From Syntrophobacteraceae bacterium (lineage in GTDB: Bacteria; Desulfobacterota; Syntrophobacteria; Syntrophobacterales; Syntrophobacteraceae), in assembly GCA_031292195.1 (NCBI GenBank), contig JARLHP010000127.1, forward strand, positions 1 through 64,000: a stretch of 64,000 nucleotides of DNA, written 5' to 3'. The position numbers and the translations under genes were made by a program. The notes below the pieces were generated by a model. It had not been told where the DNA came from, made no database searches, and was given only the letters and a program-made list of their open reading frames with translations. Shown piece by piece: positions 59,328 through 64,000 of the stretch; positions within the stretch are counted from its first letter, which is position 1; each line of letters begins with the position of its first letter.

Positions 59328-60179
59328 TTATGCGAAATTTTCAAGAAAGTATCCCCGTGCATTCTCCTCAGCCTCATCGTACAACTCCTTATCGAGTTCT
59401 GTCCGATGACCGGACAAAGAAGACCAGTGATGGTGATTATAATTTCTATTATAATATGCAAATTTATAACCCTTTAAGTGAAGACTCCTGAACCATAGAT
59501 CACCAACATCCACCCTGGCTTGGCCAAAGATAGGGCTGCTGCCATTTGGATGACATTCTTTCATAACTACATTTCTATTTATTAAACACGCCCATTCATT
59601 CAATCTACATTCAGGCAACGGTTTAGGATTTCTTTTATCTATGAGTTCTTTACGTGTCCTTCTATATGGCAAACCCAACTTAAGTACATCTGCATATGAC
59701 GGATTCCATTCATAAAACGTTTCCCCGCTACAAACATTCTTCCGTTGCGCGGGACAATTCCAGCACTGCCCTATTTCCCCTATACCAACATTATCTCCAA
59801 TCTCACGCAGCATATCTCCAACAATATCTCCGGTATATAACACATCATTATGAGTAATATATATAAATTGCTTATCGCTATTCTCAATACCATATTGGTA
59901 CCTTACCATGTATCTATACTTCTTGAAATAATAATTAACACGATGGTGCCAAAAGGTGTATTTATCTGGTTTAAATATAATTAAATTGCCAATATGCTCC
60001 TGGATCCAGTCTATATTTTCACCATATGGCTGTTGATTTTCCTTGATCAGGAAAATTTTATCAATCTTGTTCCCGGAATACTTTAATAAGCTTTTGAGCG
60101 TACACAACGTTTGCCACGGCTTACCGTACACATTGATGACTACGTCCACCCGGCTCTCTTCCAAAATCCCCGAATGCAT
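59328..60179 (-). CDS. Glycosyltransferase-like protein in AT-rich DNA (start set at internal Met39)
   Basis: 'VDVVINVYGKPWQTLCTLKSLLKYSGNKIDKIFLIKE', 'QFIYITHNDVLYTGDIV'; marked AT-richness. Confidence 0.7.
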   Translation of the reverse strand: MHSGILEESRVDVVINVYGKPWQTLCTLKSLLKYSGNKIDKIFLIKENQQPYGENIDWIQEHIGNLIIFKPDKYTFWHHRVNYYFKKYRYMVRYQYGIENSDKQFIYITHNDVLYTGDIVGDMLREIGDNVGIGEIGQCWNCPAQRKNVCSGETFYEWNPSYADVLKLGLPYRRTRKELIDKRNPKPLPECRLNEWACLINRNVVMKECHPNGSSPIFGQARVDVGDLWFRSLHLKGYKFAYYNRNYNHHHWSSLSGHRTELDKELYDEAEENARGYFLENFA

Positions 60180-60266
60180 TATTTTCCCCCGTCCACAGGT
60201 TTCCTGACTGCGCACCCAATGTTGTTGAGTTAAGCGACTCAACTGTGCTGCTCTTTTTTGAGCGAC

Positions 60267-60336
60267 GATCGTGATCCCGAAGGGCAAAGCCATTAGCCGG
60301 GGGTTGAGGCCGTGAGGCCGATACCCCCGGAAAGGA
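60267..60336. repeat. Dispersed repeat, copy of 15624-15687
   Basis: gatcccgaagggcaaagccattagccgggggttgaggccgtgaggccgatacccccggaaag. Confidence 0.9.
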
Positions 60337-60457
60337 ACGAAAAAAATGACGACGACCCCATGAGGGGTCGCAGATCAGAACCATCAAACAACATTGGCGG
60401 TATAGTCCCCGCGGCTTATGAGCAGCCTTCGCAAATATAGCCGTCGCATTCCTCAAC

Positions 60458-61324
60458 CTAAGATGGCCTGTTTCTATGAGATTTCAGAAAACGCTCCACT
60501 TTCTTCACAATCGGTCTGTGAATGGAGTTCTGAAAGGCAATGGCTTTCCGCATCGCGCGATAAAGCATGTTAACCCTCCGGAACTTCCTGATTTCATCAA
60601 TCATCTCAGGAGAATCGGTCTTTTCGAACTGTGACCTTACCTGATCGTATAACCGACAGTCCAGGTCGTTGAGCTGCCTGATAATTGCTATGGTCTTATC
60701 AGGTATGGATATCAGGGGTGGCTTCTTTTTGTTCCTGAGTTTGTCAACATAAATAGGCCGTTTTCGCCACCCCAGTATGTCGCTCATGCGAATCAACGAC
60801 TCATCGAAAAATTCGGTGAGGCCTACGAATGAAAAATAGCGATCCATATTGGCGGTCGCTTCAGCCAGCGAGCTTTCAGTACACTGTCCAAAGGGGATGC
60901 CCTCTACCCCGGCGATCCGCCGGGTTTGGCCGTTGTCCAACTCCGGGGCAATGCCGCTCGTAACATATTCTTCCAGGCTCATGCGACTGGAGGTCAGCTT
61001 TTCGTACAGGGGGTGCCATTGTGTTTCAAGCACATGGTAATAGTTCGACACTACCCTCTTCACGGGGTCTCTTAGAATCGTGATATAGGTTGTTGCAGAG
61101 GGAAGCAATTGATGAATGCCGAAGCTGAAGTGTCCGCCTCTAAGAAGCATAATGTCGCGACGTGACTCGATCGGCATTGCAGCCAATTGAGAGACGCATT
61201 GGGAAGGTACACCGTTAATAACGAGAGTTCGCTTCTTTCCGTACTCACGGTCAAGTATCGAATTAAGGGTTGTCCCCGCTGTCTTGGGCAGGTGCAAAAA
61301 GATCAAGGTCTTGCCGGATTCCAT
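60458..61324 (-). CDS. Sulfotransferase family 2-like protein
   Basis: 'KTLIFLHLPKTAGTTLNSILDREYG' (5'-PSB loop), 'YITILRDPVKRVVSNYYHV' (3'-PB). Confidence 0.9.
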   Translation of the reverse strand: MESGKTLIFLHLPKTAGTTLNSILDREYGKKRTLVINGVPSQCVSQLAAMPIESRRDIMLLRGGHFSFGIHQLLPSATTYITILRDPVKRVVSNYYHVLETQWHPLYEKLTSSRMSLEEYVTSGIAPELDNGQTRRIAGVEGIPFGQCTESSLAEATANMDRYFSFVGLTEFFDESLIRMSDILGWRKRPIYVDKLRNKKKPPLISIPDKTIAIIRQLNDLDCRLYDQVRSQFEKTDSPEMIDEIRKFRRVNMLYRAMRKAIAFQNSIHRPIVKKVERFLKSHRNRPS

Positions 61325-61562
61325 TGTTTCCCTCCCGGGAGTCTACCGGTGCATTTCCGCTCAGCCACTAATTCGCACAATTGATCCACACAACGATCCA
61401 CGATTTCCTTCCAGGCGGGAGGCAAAAAGCCCGATGAACAGGGCCGCGATATAAAATAAGAATACCAGCGGATCTGATGTTTTTTACCATTTTCCCTGGC
61501 CGATTGCAAGAATGGCAAAAGTCAAGACGAACCTGTTCCCCCTTGATTTTAAAATACTACCT

Positions 61563-62465
61563 TCATAGACTCTCTCCATTCCGGTTATGCGTGGAATCGA
61601 CAAAACCGCTGTGCCGAGAGGCGTCTTGTTGTCGGGACCAGTCGTCTTCTTTAAAGCGTCTATAGAACAAAAAGTCGGACAAAATAGAAGCAAAAACCTG
61701 CTCCGAGAGGTGGTCATTTTCACGTATGATTGCCTCCTCGGGTTGAAACCTCTTTGGAATAAGTCTACCAAGAGTATGCGGATATCGTCTAATTTTCTGG
61801 AAGCAAAGATAGCTTACGGGGTTTAGCCGAGCCACGTCGGCTCTTGAAACCGCTGGTCTGAAACCTGCCCCGTGATGGTATACGATATCCTCATAAAGTC
61901 CAAACCACAGCGGGTGAAGATCACGCCGATTGCTTCTCAACATGGGAAACCAGCTGATCGATCTTTCGGCAAGAATCTTCAAGAGGTTTCCACCTATATC
62001 GGTAACATAGTCGCCGCGTGAGTTCCTCCATTTGAACCCCGGTTTCCAATCTCCTTTTATTTCCTTCCAGAACCCGATCGTGGTCAAGCAAAACGATGGA
62101 TGCGGCTGAATGTCACCGGCATTTTCTCTTCGCTGTATGGCAATAAGGGGGTATTCACTCAACTTGGAGCGCGCAAACTCAATGACGTCTCCGACCGGAA
62201 AAGCATCCCCATCGATGAAGATCAACAGATCTTCGTCATGCTCCGCGTTAAATGCCGCCATGTCGGCCAGGAGATTGAGTTTGACCGCATGGGATGCAAT
62301 CGGCTCCGTGGATGAGTAGAAAAACTTTGAGCTGTGGTCGACTCGCAACCCGTTCAGAAACGCATAGACCTTGAATGGGAAAGTTCGAATATTAGCACGC
62401 AAATATTTGAGTTGGACATCTATCCAACGATCATCCTGCCAGTGCACTGTGACAATATGAACCAA
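61563..62465 (-). CDS. Hypothetical glycosyltransferase-like protein
   Basis: 'VHIVTVHWQDDRWIDVQLKYLRANI', DxD-like 'DEDLLIFIDGDAFPVGDV'. Confidence 0.7.
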   Translation of the reverse strand: MVHIVTVHWQDDRWIDVQLKYLRANIRTFPFKVYAFLNGLRVDHSSKFFYSSTEPIASHAVKLNLLADMAAFNAEHDEDLLIFIDGDAFPVGDVIEFARSKLSEYPLIAIQRRENAGDIQPHPSFCLTTIGFWKEIKGDWKPGFKWRNSRGDYVTDIGGNLLKILAERSISWFPMLRSNRRDLHPLWFGLYEDIVYHHGAGFRPAVSRADVARLNPVSYLCFQKIRRYPHTLGRLIPKRFQPEEAIIRENDHLSEQVFASILSDFLFYRRFKEDDWSRQQDASRHSGFVDSTHNRNGESL

Positions 62466-62685
62466 CGTGTGTCCTTATCCGCAAACAGTCGCCCCGGTCA
62501 GCCCACACCCGGGGGGACTGAGTGACAGGTTATTCTAACATTTTAAAGATATTATTGCTGTTCCCCTCTTTCTCATTTCATCGAAGCGCCGATGAATCGG
62601 CCACTTTTCCGAGGCCCATAGAACCATACGATTCTCGGATCGGACATGCAAGAAAATATCTCGAAAATACCCTGCTTTGCTATTT

Positions 62686-62815
62686 AGTGTCCATCCGGAA
62701 ATTGGGGGTTTGTCTGGGGGCTGAGACCGCGCTCCCCTCCCGGGCTTCCAGCCTCGACTAGAGCCAAGTCGCGGCGATTCGCCGTTCTTGCGAGAGCACT
62801 TTCCGGATGGACACT
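62686..62815. mobile_element. 130-bp MITE-like element with 16-bp perfect terminal inverted repeats
   Basis: AGTGTCCATCCGGAAA (62686-62701) ... TTTCCGGATGGACACT (62800-62815); no transposase in between. Confidence 0.7.
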
Positions 62816-63149
62816 CATTTGCGCGCCCGTCTTCATCGCAGGAGTTTTATAGCCTGCTTTCCGCCCCACCCGCACCTGCCCCGGGCGCGAAATATGGTTC
62901 TGAACTCCAAACTATGCCGGTGCGTCCTCAAATCGCCACAGCCAACGATACCGGAATACTCCTTGCGGGTTTGATCGGGAAATCGTATAGTGGCTCAGAA
63001 AGCGAAGGAAGCACTCTAAGTTCTCGGACCAAATCGGGTCCAACACGCGGTTTTGGGAATGGAATTCTACAACTATCCCGGTTAAAGATGCTGAAAGCAG
63101 AGAAGATTCTCGAGAACCTGGCGCGGTAAATGCCCCTCTGAGGAACATA

Positions 63150-64000
63150 ATGATACGGTTAGTGAAACAGTTTGCCGACTTATTTCGGACCCCAAAGTAT
63201 TGTACCTCGCAAGCCCCCTGTTCGCCTCAAGCCTTAAAGATCGCATATTCATGCGTGGTGGATGCTAAACCGAAGTTCGAGTGGCAGGCATTCCTTTGGG
63301 TCCACAGTCTATTGCGCAATGTCCGGTGCGATCCGTTCGATCTGAAGATTCACTGCATGCCGGGCGTGTCCCGCTACTTCCGACAAACGGCCCTGGATTT
63401 GGGGGTGCAAGTCATCGACACGGCGCCCTTTGAGGGCGACCATCCTTACTGCAATAAGATCCAACAATGCTTCAGCGGAGTCTTTGACGGCTATGCCAGG
63501 ATCATTTTCACCGATGCTGACATGTTTTTTCTCGCACCACCACAACTGCCCATGAACAAATCGTTCGCGGGCAAGATCGTAGATTTGGACAATCCCCCCC
63601 TTGAGATACTGCTATCCCTCTACGTGGAGGCCGGCATCAAGCCTTCAAAAATCGTTACGGTCGATTGTGCCGTCTCCAGACGGGAAAAAACCCTGGGAAG
63701 CAATCTAAATGGGGGGTTCTATAGCGTGGACATTGCGCTCCAGGAAGATCTGGGCCGGTGCTGGAAGAAAAATGCTTTGTGGATCCTGGACCGCATTGAG
63801 CGCCTCGGCAAATACAAGGCGCATGTCGATCAAATCGCGATGGCCATGACACTCGATGAACTGAAGGTTGATGTCGCCCATCTTACGGCACAAGTCAACT
63901 TTCCCGCACACTTGCCCAAAAAGCGCCTCAGAGCTTTACCGGCAGGCCGGATCGATGTACTGCACTACCATTCCAGTGTCACCCCCAACGGCGGTATCAA
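63150..64000 (+). CDS. Glycosyltransferase-like protein (partial, runs off right edge; absent from ORF track)
   Basis: Uninterrupted frame from ATG 63150 with 'MIRLVKQFADLFRTPKYCTSQ...', 'GYARIIFTDADMFFLAPPQLPMNKSFAGKIVD', 'LNGGFYSVDIALQEDLGRCWKKNALW'. Confidence 0.75.
   Translation, partial: MIRLVKQFADLFRTPKYCTSQAPCSPQALKIAYSCVVDAKPKFEWQAFLWVHSLLRNVRCDPFDLKIHCMPGVSRYFRQTALDLGVQVIDTAPFEGDHPYCNKIQQCFSGVFDGYARIIFTDADMFFLAPPQLPMNKSFAGKIVDLDNPPLEILLSLYVEAGIKPSKIVTVDCAVSRREKTLGSNLNGGFYSVDIALQEDLGRCWKKNALWILDRIERLGKYKAHVDQIAMAMTLDELKVDVAHLTAQVNFPAHLPKKRLRALPAGRIDVLHYHSSVTPNGGI

Noticed and set aside
62788-63129. 113-aa plus-strand ORF
   Set aside because: Begins inside the MITE-like element and lacks recognisable features.

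Overview
The window is about 60% GC bacterial chromosome. Gene content (aroF-trp operon, panD-metK-ahcY, fused double UvrA, M16 peptidase, AmrS-like radical SAM) suggests a Desulfobacterota/Syntrophobacteraceae-like organism, but that placement is inference. Most of it is housekeeping: a complete minus-strand aroF-trpEGDCFBA operon (7.2-15.1 kb), acyl-CoA metabolism, ilvD, SAM cycle genes, and a divergent uvrA(double)/mutS pair. Embedded in this are an RNB ribonuclease, an OLD/PARIS-like ATPase + TOPRIM (DUF3226-like) pair, an MsbA-like exporter, and a glycosyltransferase/sulfotransferase cluster running off the right edge. The most interesting signals are: (1) an unlisted 24-aa aromatic-rich leader peptide (MRNTFDRPYFWCWWCSCGGACLTG) followed by two tandem, cross-pairable terminators upstream of aroF-trp, i.e. 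a probable attenuator; (2) the two-gene ATPase/TOPRIM module with overlapping-style coupling; (3) a family of dispersed palindromic repeats, with one type apparently inserted in frame inside uvrA and another inside the trp operon; (4) a decayed mazEF/chpSB-like module and a HigBA-like pair with a second toxin-tail relic; (5) a perfect 34-nt palindrome within a sulfotransferase CDS and a 130-bp MITE-like element with 16-bp perfect TIRs. No tRNA, rRNA or CRISPR array was seen. All calls are by eye, with no database search.
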